DNA of 60,000 nucleotides from assembly GCA_002633005.1 (NCBI GenBank), contig NMRA01000020.1, forward strand, positions 890,803-950,802, given 5' to 3'. The first letter of the stretch is position 1. Every line of letters begins with the position of its first letter. The notes under the pieces are model-generated. The model saw only the letters and a list, made by a program, of their open reading frames with translations. It was not told the DNA's origin and searched no databases. Source of the DNA: Phoronis australis. Taxonomy: Eukaryota > Phoronida > Phoronidae. The position numbers were made by a program, and so were the translations under genes. Below, piece by piece: positions 34,441-47,042 of this stretch.

Positions 34441-37400
34441 GGTTTAATGGGGTTCCATTGTTCATGGGTAAGATTAATCAGTTTAGTTCAACGCGTCGGT
34501 GCGCTGAGACCACTGCAGAGAGTATGTTGTTTAGCCAACGAGGTAATAAAGAACACACAACATACTGGGCACTTGATGCTAGTCATTCCTTTTGGGAACC
34601 ATTGGCGTATTAAAAAACCACTACAAGCATCCCTGGGGCCTGCCTTCTTACACTCTCATTTATATACTGTTGACCAAATCTCCCATCAACGCAATTAACA
34701 CACTTCCTACCGCAACACGTGATTGCCAGTCTGCTCACTTATGACACAATAGGCTAAAAGCTATAACAAATTGCAATAAAACCACGCTCATTTCTGGAAA
34801 ATAATTGCAAATCTCATGTTTTTCACTGTTTCGAAGGCCACCAACATTCAGTGTTGCCCCCATTGTCAAAGCATCATGTAATCGTTCCTGTGGTATGTAG
34901 TAGAACTAAAAACAATTTATCTGACGTAACTTACATGTATCTTTCATTAAAAAGTGCAAAAATAAATGTCTCTTGTCCACCATATTGTGTCCTCTAATGC
35001 CGATGAGATTCAGTGTCAGGTCAATCTTTTCAAATCTTGACACTGACTGCGCTTTCACGAAGAACAACTATTTGGCGAAATCACCTACAACAACCTACTT
35101 TAATTGACATAAGTCGTTGCCCGGGTGGCAATATATGCCGTCAACACCGACACATAATGTCAGGGTCCGCTTCAGCGAGTTGAATGGTAATCTGCTTTCC
35201 AGGGGTTTTGGTACATAGACGGATCTAAAGTCAGGCGAAGGGAAGCCCAAGAGATTGCAAAAAAGCTCAAAACGAGGTTGTAGCAAGTTGAGCAGGAGAA
35301 ACATCCGGTAGGTGGTATGCGATTATGATAACCATGCCTGGAACTACCTGGAACTAGCCTCATTTGCAGATTTTATTTTACAAACATTAACATTTGGGAA
35401 ACTAAAGATGTGCTTTACTCCAGCCAACTTTCGGTAACCCTGTCTACTGGGACTCTGGACCGTTTCCGACCCCTTGAAACATACATTGTACACCTCATCT
35501 AGCCTACCAGAGGAGTCCTTCGCCGAAATTGTGGACTTCATCAAGCGTTCACCTGGGCCTACACGAAATATCGCGTGCGTATACAAGTACACGGCCATTC
35601 AATGTCGCTGACGGCAGACGTTTTCAGGGGACAATAATATTTGCCACCACGGTGACAGAAAATGTTGTCTCACTCGACAGATGTTTTCGCTCACGGGGAG
35701 ACAAGATGTGTCACAACAAAGCCAATTTCATGCATGCAGTCAATATCATACATGTACATGTTCACCGGTATCTCTGTTTACAATCATGTTGCACGGTAGC
35801 CAATTTCCTTCCTTACGAACGGCATCAGCGTTTTCACTTAGTGGCTACTTTTTTCTCAAAACAGGTCTTTTTCATATCGCGTAGACACTAGCTACTGATT
35901 CGAACATCACAATCATGCAGCCTACTTGCGTGTGACGGTAGAGTAGCACATGAAGGGCAACAAACCTCAAGCCTTCTACCAAAAACAACTTCTGACTTAG
36001 GTCACATGCTGACCTATAAAACGGAACTCTTTAGGTTCATTACTCAGATAAGAAACGATTCCTAAGCCGATTAGATCGCCAACATGTCACGGCGGGTTAC
36101 CTTTATCTGCCAAGGCGGTCTGGCCTTCAGGGTATCTTCAGGGAGATTCAGTATTGGCTCATCTTTTTCGTACAGGAAATTCAATCCTGCAGGACATTGA
36201 ATTTAAAAAAATGTTGCTAAGGTTTCTCAAAATAGTATGGAGATGGAGGTGCAAATATGATCCATGTTGAGTCATTGGTCAATGCTCACACAGTAGCGTA
36301 GCTTCGGAGAATCCTAAAAAACAACAGTGCATCGCCATGGCCAAACACTTTACGTGAAACTCTTCTTATAAGGGGAGGTAATTCATTTCACTTAGCGGAT
36401 TCTTATTTTTTTCCTCACGCAGCTAACTGTATTCATAATAATGTTGCAAAGGGTTTTTATATCGTAAACAAATATATTGTATTATCTACCATGCATGTGG
36501 TTCTTTGAGAACTTAGGTCAACTCCAATAGCACCAAGTACCTTTAAATAAAACATGGCGTCTTCTGAGCCACTATTGAAACCCTGTTGAGAGCACCTTAA
36601 ATGCACCCATCGGTAGCCATACAAAGTACATGTATCCTCCACTTGAAGAAACCCATCGATGACAAGTGTCAGTTCAACTACATGTCGATCGGAATTGTGT
36701 ACACGTCGAAAAAGACCGGCATGACGAAGCACACTGTGTAATATTAGTTTACTTATACAGTTCAATGGGTGCGACTTTATATTTAGGCCAAGTAGTAAAT
36801 TGAACTTGACTAGTTGTTCCATGTTGTGAATTTCATGTTTCGTTGTTTGGCACTCATAATGCTGGCGAACTGAAATCCTGTCGTAGACTGCGTAAAAGAA
36901 AAGTCCGAATTCATTCGTTTTTCTAGTGCCCTGAACTCTGCGCTTCGCAAGTCACGTGGAGAAAACGAAAAATGGAAGTAGTGTTTCGATTTTTGTTCCA
37001 CACGAGAAATCAACAATTGACCCTTCTTGGAGAAATTGAAAAATGAAAACTTAAAATATCGAAAATTGGCTTGTTTTTCTATTTTTTCAATTCCGTTTTA
37101 AAAGTAAGCCCATTCCGTTCTTTCATACATGTACACGGACCACTTTGGGATATGAAATACTAACACTGCCTTTTGCAACGACTGAAAAGCCCAATACACT
37201 TCTGCAAATGTTTTAAGTTTGACGACACACTTGCAGTACAATCCACGCCAACTGTAAGGTTATATAAGACCTTATGCTTTCAGCCAAATACAATTTTAAC
37301 TCAGTCATGGTATATAAGTAGAAAGCCTTTAAAACTTATTTTTTCACTTTATACCAATCTAGCACTAAGTGGGTCACGTGAACATGTTCTTTAGCCAAAT

Positions 37401-40400
37401 TTTGCCAAGATAAAAGGCTCATTCAAAATAAAGCAACGATGTCAACAACATGACCAAATTTCGTTTGATATAAATATTCAAGATAAAATCTCAAATCATC
37501 TATTACTTTTTTCGAAATTACCATTTCGTTTTCTTTTTATGTAACTTTATTTTTTTTCATAAAAAACACGAGTCCTATATTTGACAGCACCTGAGGCAAA
37601 ATTGAAACGTTCTAAAAACAATCTCTAATATTGTTTTGTTTGGCTAACAGTGCATAGAACGCACTATTTGAAAATTTCATTAGAATCCGACCAGCTATTT
37701 CTGAGATATGATGTTCTGAATTTAATCATAGTTGGGCAGCGTTGTAGGATATTTCAGAACCTTAAGGAAGTTCCAATTTCGGAGAAATATAACAAAGTCG
37801 AGAAAGTGATTTAAAGTGTCACGTTAGCCAAACTATAAAGAGTTATCTTTCCATAAAGGTAATTCCCCATTACAGCCTATTCAAGGGTTTAGCAGTTAGA
37901 ACACAAGTCACTCACCTGTCAAACGTTTAGTCACGATTACTAGAGATATGACGAATCTAACACAACTCCCCTGACTTTATAGCGACAGAGCAAGATACCA
38001 ATCGATAATTATTCTTATATCGCCGTCACGAAACACCAACACTAGTTTAATTAACAGATTGCCAATTAAAATGCTACTCTATCCTATCACCGCAAATAAC
38101 TTTCACTCGCTATACTTAAATGGAATTGATAAATTAATTATATGTGCTGCTAATCATTAGACAGGTTTTAAAAATTGAGTATTTAAAAAAAACTCGGGAT
38201 GTTTGTATCATTTTTCACTTCATGACAGCGCCCACACTGTTTTTTGGATATCTGAATACCATTATTTCAAAACTTGAAATATGAGCATTTCTGAAACCCC
38301 CAGTAGACATTAACTTATTTTTTAATTACTGTATGCTTCATATCGTGTCAGGTTTGCCTATATCAAAGCACATTCTGTTGTCACCTGTTACTTACCTTTT
38401 AAGGTAAGTAAACTTTTAAGTCGTTTAAGGATTCTTGCTTTGAATATATAACATGCAGAGGAAGGACCCCTGGAAAATTTGTCGTCGCATATCTTCTTGT
38501 TTAATCTGCACTTTTCTTACCTAGTAAAGTTTTGCTTCCGCTCTGGCGTGTACAGACATGTACTTGGTAGGCCCGCTAGTTTGCGCCCGCATGCCGTGAG
38601 GATTTACACTTTGTAAGAAGTAACCAGTGTTTAAGAATTTTTCAAAATAGGCTACATCTGTAGATCGCCCAAGGCTCTTAAACATAAAAACTTTGAAAAA
38701 AGTCACAGAGAAAACTTACAGTGCAGAGATCTTAAAAAGCTAATTTAGACTTTCAATGTCAAAGTAAACGATTTCTAGACAGGACTAAAATATACTGTTC
38801 ATGTCTCACACATAAGGGCAATATTCTCGATCGTTTTAAAGCGAAAAAATATCAGTAGATGCGAAAAAATTGTCAGCCACACCATCTACAACTAATTCCC
38901 TTCTTGGGAATGACCCGTTGGTCCTCGTGAAAATTTCGTCGCCTCTATTGAAAGATGTGTTGCTGGCTTTAACCCAGACAGCCTCTCCGAGCACCTCGCT
39001 CAAACCAAGAACCTCTACTCACTCCGCTGTGTCAAACGAGTGAACCGTGTGATTAGGTGATTAAACACTCCGAAGTTAGGTCACTGGCGGTGCTGAGACA
39101 CGCGCTTTCTTAGCGGTTGTTCAATTTCATCAATACACGAATCTTCACATTTACGTCACATTAGCTCCCAATGTGATACACCACTCCACTGACATCACCG
39201 CGCTGACGTTCGTCTTAGTTTAGCTTGCAAGAAACTACTTCTGAGCGTGCATTGTTCTTACACCATTCGCATTAAAAAATTTGCGTAGAACCTCGGGAGA
39301 GATTTTTAATGTACAGCACATCAACAGTGGAAAATGATCTGCACCCCTCACGACCGTCGCGATGCCGAAGATGGGAGACTGTAAATAGCCAATCAGGGTA
39401 ACCAGGGTAACCACAATTCTTCAGCGGCTCCTGTCAAATGTTCTTTCTCCGCACTGACCGCCTCAGCAGTGCCGACAGACTCGGCACGATGTGGACTAAG
39501 GTCAAAGATACTATATCTATAACTATAAAATCTTTGCTACTGAATTAAGGTATGAATAACGCCCAATCAATGCGCCAGCGGATGGTTAGAGCGAAATAGC
39601 AATAACTGGTCCCTGTGTGCCTTGCAATTGCTATCTATGAACACCGGCTGAGGGCGACGAAATTTTCGCGGAAACCAGTCAGTCATCAGTACTCAGCAGA
39701 AAGAGCCAGGCGACGCCGCAATGTCGGGAAATTTATTTTGTAGTAAGTTCCGGACGTTGGGATTTATATTTTTTGCATCTAGTTGATTCACCTGGATGAC
39801 TGATATTGTCCACTGATCGTCTAAAACATCAGTAGTTTTCCATAAACAATTACAAGATTCATATATCTTTGAAGATCGATAATAGGAAAGCATTATTATA
39901 CTCCAGGGTGGACATGTATAACTGATTAGAGTAGTGAAATATTGCATGTATTAGCAGTCGTAAACAAAGATTTATGCGATTTCTACTGAGTCCGCGTTCA
40001 ACTCATAAAACCCCGACAGGCTATCACTGAAATGATCAACGCGAACAGACTCAGAAAATTCCTTGCCGGGGTGCGGTCCCCAAGCCTCAGTCGGATGACC
40101 CTTATCTCGCGCTCTCCCGAATGCATGTCAAGTACATCGCCTAAAAATTATACACTTATAAATTACGGGTTTGAAAGAATCTTGAAACCCGGCATTAAGG
40201 GACACTATCGGTTTCACGGCGAAAAACGAATTTTTGGAAGTATAACTAGATATCATAGCCTTCTTGAAGTTACTTAGACCAGAGCTGTAACACAAGAGAA
40301 TCCGTTATTTGTATGATTTTATTACAAGTCGCCAATTGTCGACGTTGTCTGCCGGCAGACATTCGCTAAAATCAAGGTAATTTGTGGTGCTCTCCTGCTC

Positions 40401-40540
40401 TCGGCGAACTGGATCTCCCGCCTGCCTCTTCCATCGCCCTTCATCTAATACGTCTGCAAGGACCATTAAAACTTGACCATGCCGCCATCGAAACTTGTCT
40501 TGTTAAAGATTATATCCCGGGTCCAGAGTTGCCACGTAAG

Positions 40541-40638
40541 CATGGGCGGCGCACAATAGGGGGCTTGGGGGGGGGGGGGNGGGCGGGGGGGGGGGGGGGC
40601 TATAGCCACCCACTTTTTTCAGTGTTGCGCCGCCCATG
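40541..40638. mobile_element. Mini-palindromic element, copy A, with 5-bp target duplication
   Basis: Ends CATGGGCGGCGCA and TGCGCCGCCCATG are exact inverted repeats. The centre has a G-run (with an N) followed by CTATAGCC and CACTTTTTTCAGTG. The flanks are GTAAG at 40536-40540 and GTAAG at 40639-40643. The G-run makes it longer (98 bp) than the other copies. Confidence 0.85.
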
Positions 40639-40967
40639 GTAAGAGTCGATCCGTGGAGACTAGTACTACGGCTGTGAACTGTTCACTATTTACGAGATCA
40701 GCAAATACAATCCATCAACACGATGTTAAACCGTGTCATAAATCATGCAATGACTGATCGTATAGATTTCTAAAACGATTTTAATTTCCCGCGCATTTCA
40801 CATTTTCATAATTATACCTATATAGACTATTATAAAATACTGATTATAATTCAGTGAGAAATAATGATCTTCAACGCGATGTCAAAAGACATAGACTAGC
40901 GGACAAGTAGACAGTGCTTTGAAGTGACATTGTTGACGACAGTGTTGTGATTGATCAGTCTCATGAC

Positions 40968-41030
40968 GGATTGGAACCCACGACGATGGCATTCCGACGC
41001 TTTGCTAACCGTAGGGCTAAAACCCACTAA
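40968..41030 (-). repeat. tRNA-derived SINE fragment
   Basis: On the minus strand TAGCCCTACGGTTAGC (A-box-like) is followed by GCGTCGGAATGCCATCGTCG and a B box GTGGGTTCCAATCC. Spacing and sequence are those of tRNA-derived SINE heads; no 3' tail is recognised. Confidence 0.6.
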
Positions 41031-42639
41031 CAAGACAAGGCCACCGCCTTCACTTTCAGATAATTCTATCCGTGTCGAGAATCGGCGATTTTCAATAAAA
41101 GCGTTGAAATGGCCCACGACTGCGAAGCACTAAGAGGTTTGCTTCTATATAGAGTGTTTATAATATTACATGAACGTGTATCATAGGACTACTAGATGGC
41201 TTAGCAAACGACGAATTCATTTGAAAATCATTTACTTTGTGAGTTAACATTCATACATGTAGCGTGAATTGTCTAACTCATATTCTGTCCTTGCTTAGAC
41301 CCATTCAGATTATCTCCACATGAAACATGTGCAGTGAACATTTTCAGATGAAAAATTCACATTATCTTGTAAGCAAAAGCTAAGCGATTATCACCGAAAT
41401 ACTCACACTTGAGATCTCGTGCATTTAAAAACGGGTCTTGTTTGTATTTTGCATCAAAACTAAAGAAATTATCTTTACTTGAAACGCTTATCCAACTGAG
41501 CTCCACTTACGTTTCAATGGTTCCACAGCATTTTAGACTCATTGCTCACTCCCAAAATGTGGCTTGAGCTCATGAATAAATAATTAAAAATGCATCACTA
41601 CATAAACCTCTTGGTAATAATTGCAGTAAAACGTGCAGGGCCTCGTCCTTTTAAACGTCATTGTTGTAGTGTAGAATCCATAAATCTACATGTATGCACA
41701 ACACGGTCATTTAAACCACTTAGTTAAATTAAAGTTAAACAATCTAATTACATAAAGCTGCAACAAGTTGACAAAACAGCACCCACAAAATGGAAAGTGT
41801 ATATTCTGTTCCATTGACAAGGTAATCTGCCGAGAAAGCTTTATTTCTACGGTAATACTTTAGAATTATTTTAAGGGAAGGCAGTTTGGATTGACATACA
41901 GTATGCCAAAGTTTGTTAAAAATTGAAGTAAAAGAAAATCTTTTTACCATTTTCAAACCTAAAAGTTGAGGCGGTCACATTGTTCTTCTCGGTTAATCAG
42001 CAATTAGCGTTTAACCTCATGCGGCGTTTTAAGACGAAAAAGCATTTACATTATCTTCTATTACCGGACACTAAAGGTAAGAGGCGTCAAGAGACTCTTA
42101 TTTTGATAACTTCTTCCGCTTCCTTAAGTTTTCTCGAAAACTGACACTTCACAAACCTGGAGACTTCTCAGACGGCACCAACAGAAACGTTTTGGCTCTT
42201 CACTGAGGCAGGACTTTTCACATTAAGGAACAAGTTCAACAAAGTCCCCGCTTCACAACTAATGTCATTACTCTAGTCAAGGGATAAGGATTTATTCGAG
42301 CGAGGTAAGTTTCAGCAATAATTGAATAAAAACAAATTCCATGATTAAAATTAGAAGAGAAAACTTCCTCAATTAGTATCCTACTAAGTTGCTCAAATAC
42401 GTCACCTCAGCAATGAATGCTGTCACTAAGTTGGCCTACCCAGGACAGTGATCTGCATCACTATGCAGAGGCCAGTCAATTGCAACGAAGCTAAAAATGT
42501 GCATCTCGCAATATGCACCTCAATTAATGTGAATTTGAGAACAATATTACAGTACTAACTTCAGAATATTCCATAATGCTATTTTGCAATAAGCACGAAG
42601 TCAGAACCTCGAACGAGCCCCCACCCCATTTGGCGAAGC

Positions 42640-42704
42640 CATGGGCGGCGCACCACAGGGGGCTGGGGGCTATAGCTCCACTTTCTTCAGCTGCGCCGCC
42701 AATG
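42640..42704. mobile_element. Mini-palindromic element, copy B
   Basis: The 65-bp copy begins CATGGGCGGCGCACCACAGG, has GGGGGCTATAGCTCC at its centre and ends CTGCGCCGCCAATG. The flanks GAAGC and AAAGT differ at two of five positions, as expected for an older insertion. Confidence 0.82.
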
Positions 42705-43209
42705 AAAGTGGGCAAAAAGGTCCACTTCAGAGAATCAAAACCCCGAAAAATTAGAAAACGATACAAAAGTCCAATAAAAAGGAAGGAACCACCAAAATTC
42801 GGCGACTGCGCAATTCATATATAGCTCTGAACGGCCGTGAACCTTAGTAAAAAGTCCACAACTTCAAAAATTCGAGCCCCCATTTTTTAGGCTGCAGTCG
42901 TAAACCAACGCACCCATTAACATACCAGTTTCAAAGTCAAAAAACGAACAATAGGTAAGGAAAACGACCAACATGATTGTTTATATAATTGAAAAATAAA
43001 TATTAGCCGTCTTAGAGATTTTAAATCGATGCACTATAACAGAAAATTGCGAATAGGTTTTCTTCAGCAGTGCGGCTTATAAAGCCACGGGCATAGATAT
43101 TCTGTGAATCTATTTTCTAGGCAGTAATTAGCTTACATATTACATATAAAACAGGATGTTTAAAGAAAGTAAACTCATACGGAAACAATCCGACTTCTAA
43201 ACTGATATT

Positions 43210-43367
43210 CAGTGGCGGATTTAGAAGGGCGGGCAAGGGGGGCACGGCCACGCTAAAATTCTCCCACATTCCATTTGGCAGTTCTGGGGTGCGAATGTCT
43301 GACGGGCAAAATCTTGGTTAACACTCTGCCCTGCCCCCCCCAACTCAATCTCCTGTATCGGCCCCTG
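43210..43367 (+). mobile_element. hAT-like MITE, family CAGTGGCGGATTTAG, copy 1
   Basis: 158 bp from CAGTGGCGGATTTAG to ATCGGCCCCTG. The internal block GGTGCGAATGTCTGACGGGC is shared, inverted, with the copy at 48413. The flanks CTGATATT and ATGTTATC agree at five of eight positions, a possible decayed hAT target duplication. Confidence 0.8.
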
Positions 43368-45258
43368 ATGTTATCATGCAATTGTTCTTTTATCAGTCGT
43401 AAAATGCGTTTAGTGTAGAACTAAATTTCTGTGGGCAGTGGTACCAGGCTCCCGTTCAATAACGTTAAGAAACAAGACTTCGTGAGATTACGTGAGATAT
43501 TGCCGTGTATAGGCCTAATAAGGAAATACGCGACTTTGGCTAGAGTTTAGCATGCGCGCACCCAGCCACGTTGTGGACCCTTTTCTAATAAAAGAGCCCC
43601 CCCCTTGGGTGCGCGCATCGTTTAGCACGGTCCTAGAGTTTCTGAACGCACGCCAGAGAACGTAACGTCAGACGTCATGCCTGGCTTTGAATAAACGTGT
43701 GATATGTCTACTCTGAAGGTGAATCAACGAATGCATGCGGGGACGAAGTATGACGTTGGACAAGAGCGGGTAGCGAGAGAAATAAATGACGGAGTTTAGT
43801 GAGCTTCCTGGGTTCTGATTCGGCTTGCCGGGAACTGATAAGTCATGTTGGGGTTATTCATATGGCCATTCTGACGTTGCTCAGTGCGTGCAATTATGCT
43901 CGTTTGTTTTCTAGTCATCGGCTTCTGTATTCGCGAAAATTGTCGAGTTATATACTGCGAATGCTCTGTGTGAATGGTAAAATCTTCATGTTGTTGCCTC
44001 GTATGTGAAGTGACAGCTGTTTCCCACTTAGTTTGGATGTAAAAAATGTATTGATCTCATTGACACCTGATGTTTAGACTGGAAAAACGTTACTGATAAC
44101 CGTTGCATGAGGGCAGTTGCATAAGTTATAACTGTGTAGGTGGCGCTGCTGTCAAATCTCGTTGGAAACAATGGCGTGACAGCATCGACCACTAGCCACT
44201 AACACCACAACTCGGTTTTAACTGTCCTGTAAATAGTAACGGTTATAGAACAGTTACAACGATAGATGGGATTACAACCGGGTTAAGTGGTGTGAACGCA
44301 GCTTCAGTGACAAATGTAACAAATATGTTTTTAATGATATTTTAATTTTAATCACAAATAAAAATCCAATACATTGAAGAAAACTCCAAACGTCAAATTT
44401 AAGACATGTAAGAACATCACTACTCATTTGTGAACACAGCTCACCTGTAAACTCGGATATTACCGATTCTAACAACTCTTGTCCTCACTCACAAGACACA
44501 ATTTAGATACACCGATTACAGACCCCAAACGTGGTTCTGGGTTTATTCTCCACTAAAGTGCGCAACACAAAAAAACGGTGTCACAGGTCGAAAAAATTAA
44601 ATAGTCCAAAACCACTCCCGTTTTTTTAAGTCAAACCCAACTTTAGTATTGGTGGAGCCATGGACAATACAATTCTTTGTTCTAATTTGAACAGTTTTTG
44701 CACTGTCTGAGGCTTGAAGTCCCATTTTGTCGCTGTCACAACGAGGCCATAGTGAATTGTGTGCGTTTCGCATATTTTTGTGTTACCCTTTGCTGCCAGA
44801 TTAGTAAGGTTACACATTTTAGTTACAAATGATTAATCGAAGAAAAAATGTTGGTTTGAAGTCCGACCAACGTCCTTTTTAAATTCTGAAGAAAGTATAG
44901 TTGATACAAAAATCAGTCAAAGAAACGTTATGACTGCACATGACTCATTACAAGACGTATAATCACACTTTCAAACAATATGGTCACGCTTTTTTATTGT
45001 CAAAACATTACGTATTCAGGAAACAAAATCATTAATTTCATAGCTATTAACAGAAAGAGCTGCAGTGTCTGTGAAGTAGGCCTACCGGTACGAAATTCAA
45101 ATTGTTACCCAATTATTTTTATAGATACCGTGTGTACAACAGGATTGTCATCATCTTCCCGTGCTGCCGTGTTTCATTTTGGACGAACAGACATTGTCTG
45201 ATTGCGGATTTCCGCCAAAATCGAAAGCCTCAAGTGACAAAGCCGAGGGATTCAAAGC

Positions 45259-45756
45259 GTGATCAGTTACATCTTTGACGAGGTAAGTAAAGTTGTTGTC
45301 AGATTTAAAATGGGCAGTGGCTTCCGAAGCGATATAGCTTTCACAGCGTTAAGAAACAGTCCCATGTTTAGTGAAAAGAAAGACAAAACAGATACAGGGC
45401 TGCCGCTTCCGAGAATGAATCCGACACCCAAGAAGCAATTATCTGTCATGGGCGACGTCGTTTCAAGTCCTAGATCTGAAAACAGTGTCGACAATGGCGT
45501 ACAGAGCAACCAGGTGTCCAGTTCAACAGAAAACGAAGGCCTTGGGACATCAACGAGATCAAATGAAAACCTTTGCGTAAAGCTGATCTTTCCAGATACA
45601 AAAAGAGGGACATCCCGCAGGTCTAAGGCTCTCAGACATGCTAGATACAGTACACAGAAGATAGAACTTGAAGTAGAGAAGTCAAAAATCAAAGTAGCGA
45701 AGTGGAGACAACGGCCGTTCGCGGTTACGCAGGAAAATCAGGCCTCGCAATTTTGA
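45259..45756 (+). CDS. Unrecognised 165-codon open frame, possible transposon or host gene remnant
   Basis: This is one of the longest frames outside the known genes, and it ends 16 bp before the left Harbinger TIR. The protein is Ser/Asn/Lys-rich, with a basic end (KRGTSRRSKALRHARY, then STQKIELEVEKSKIKVAKW) that could form a short coiled coil. A perfect donor (GACGAG|GTAAGT) lies at about 45281, inside the first ten codons, so the start may be part of an intron boundary rather than a real N-terminus. I recognise no domain. Length alone makes chance unlikely but not excluded. Confidence 0.3.
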   Translation: MISYIFDEVSKVVVRFKMGSGFRSDIAFTALRNSPMFSEKKDKTDTGLPLPRMNPTPKKQLSVMGDVVSSPRSENSVDNGVQSNQVSSSTENEGLGTSTRSNENLCVKLIFPDTKRGTSRRSKALRHARYSTQKIELEVEKSKIKVAKWRQRPFAVTQENQASQF

Positions 45757-46009
45757 AGATGCCAGTGCACTTGGGCCCGGTTGCATAAAACTTGCCATCC
45801 GGCGTATCAGGCCTTCTACGCCGGATAAATCCTTATCCGGAGTATAACTTCTTATACGTCGGACTAAGTTGGGTTGCGTAAAAATCGTACAGAGTTATCT
45901 GTCGTATAACTCACACTATCCGACATGTAAAGTTACCCGACCATCAGACCACGGATAACTTTTATTTAAATCACAATGAATACACTGTATAAATTTTGAC
46001 CAAGACAGC

Positions 46010-46506
46010 GGCAATTTGAGAGGTAACTTATTGATCCTCGATCTGAACAAATACACCGATGAGAGAAGTTTCGCTTTGGACGAGAAGCTATTCGTTTTAT
46101 TTGTGCCGGGTAAAGTGGATGAAAATATCAAGCCTGCCACGAAGAGAAATTTCCCTGTGCCAACTTTAATTCAAGTGTTGGTGCGCATAAGGTATCTTGC
46201 AACTGGCAGCTTCATGAACGTTGTCGGTGACACGTGCCACAGCCTGCACAAGTCAACAGTAGAAATTGTGTCACGCGTCGCATCTGCAATAGTTCTACCG
46301 TTCGGAATAGATTTGTAAGATTCTCTACAACCTCACAGAGGGTGAATGAGCTAAAGGCCGTTTTCTACCGAATGGCTCAATTTCCCGGTACAATAGGTCG
46401 TGTTGATGGAATACATGTTAAGATCATTGCACAGACTAAGAACGAACCCGGCTTCATAAACAGAAAGAACGATCACAGTATCAACTTAATGTTGATCTAC
46501 GCTTAG
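46010..46506 (+). pseudogene. PIF/Harbinger transposase N-terminal half, frameshifted
   Basis: Frame 1 (46016-46318) has TLIQVLVRIRYLATGSFMNV and VGDTCHSLHKSTVEIVSRV, matching the LRFLATGSFQ..VGD..G.SxSTVSR region of HARBI1-type transposases. After a frameshift near 46300, frame 2 has FPGTIGRVDGIHVKI, containing the first catalytic Asp of the DDE triad, and NRKNDHSINLMLI. A stop at 46504 follows; the second and third catalytic residues are absent, so the copy is inactive. Confidence 0.82.
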
Positions 46507-46820
46507 AAAGGCCTGAAGGTATTGTTAAACTTGCGCACCTTTATCAGCTACTTCTTATCTAGCAATTGGCTTTGAGTTTGACCTTTCAGAACAGAGTTTA
46601 CTTGTCAACGGAAGTGATTCTCGCTGAATCGGCACACACTCACGCAGACGAACTTCAAAACAAACGTGACGTAACAACAACATGTGCGTTCGTCCAAATT
46701 TTTCCCATGATGCGGGGTGCGATCTAGCGCAGAGTTTAGACTTGTCTGCGGTTAAGCCCGACTCCACAAGAACTTAAAAGGGATGTTATTTGGAAAACTT
46801 AAGGTGGACTTCATGTAATT

Positions 46821-47011
46821 TGTGGTGTGCTGACCACACACCATTAGGTGTGCCAACCACGAGTCTCAGAGATGACTCATTTAGACTCTACAGTCAGTGT
46901 GGCAAAGGACTCAATCTATTTATTAGTATTTCCATATTATATGTAGTTATCATCTCTTCAGCAAGCACTATATGCGTTATTCCAATTTACTGCGTTACTA
47001 CCAACACAACA
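46821..47011 (+). repeat. 5' LTR of a Ty3/gypsy-type retrotransposon
   Basis: It aligns along its length with 48183-48393, sharing AGGTGTGCCAACCACGA, GACTCATTTAGACTCTACAG and TTTACTGCGTTACTACC. It lacks a 16-bp segment present in the 3' copy. It ends CAACACAACA, followed by a primer-binding-site-like TTGGCGACGAGGAC. LTR starts are approximate. Confidence 0.8.
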
Positions 47012-47042
47012 ATTGGCGACGAGGACAAAGAAGAACTTCACA

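Larger units (their letters stand above)
33600..40530. other. Gene-poor stretch, no supported gene
   Basis: Apart from the 5' end of the peptide gene (to 34440), I found no supported feature. The minus frame 36457-36822 (121 codons) and the plus frame 35529-35891 have no recognisable domain. The region 39350-39520 is more GC-rich with CCAATCAGGG and a GGGTAACCAGGGTAACCA repeat, but no transcript can be assigned. Confidence 0.5.

Noticed and set aside
35529-35891. 120-codon plus-strand frame with many Cys and His
   Set aside because: Cysteine spacing fits no known domain and the overlapping frames are equally open.
36457-36822. 121-codon minus-strand frame, superficially protein-like
   Set aside because: No domain recognised, no supporting splice partner, and a few frames of this length are expected by chance in a 60-kb AT-rich window.
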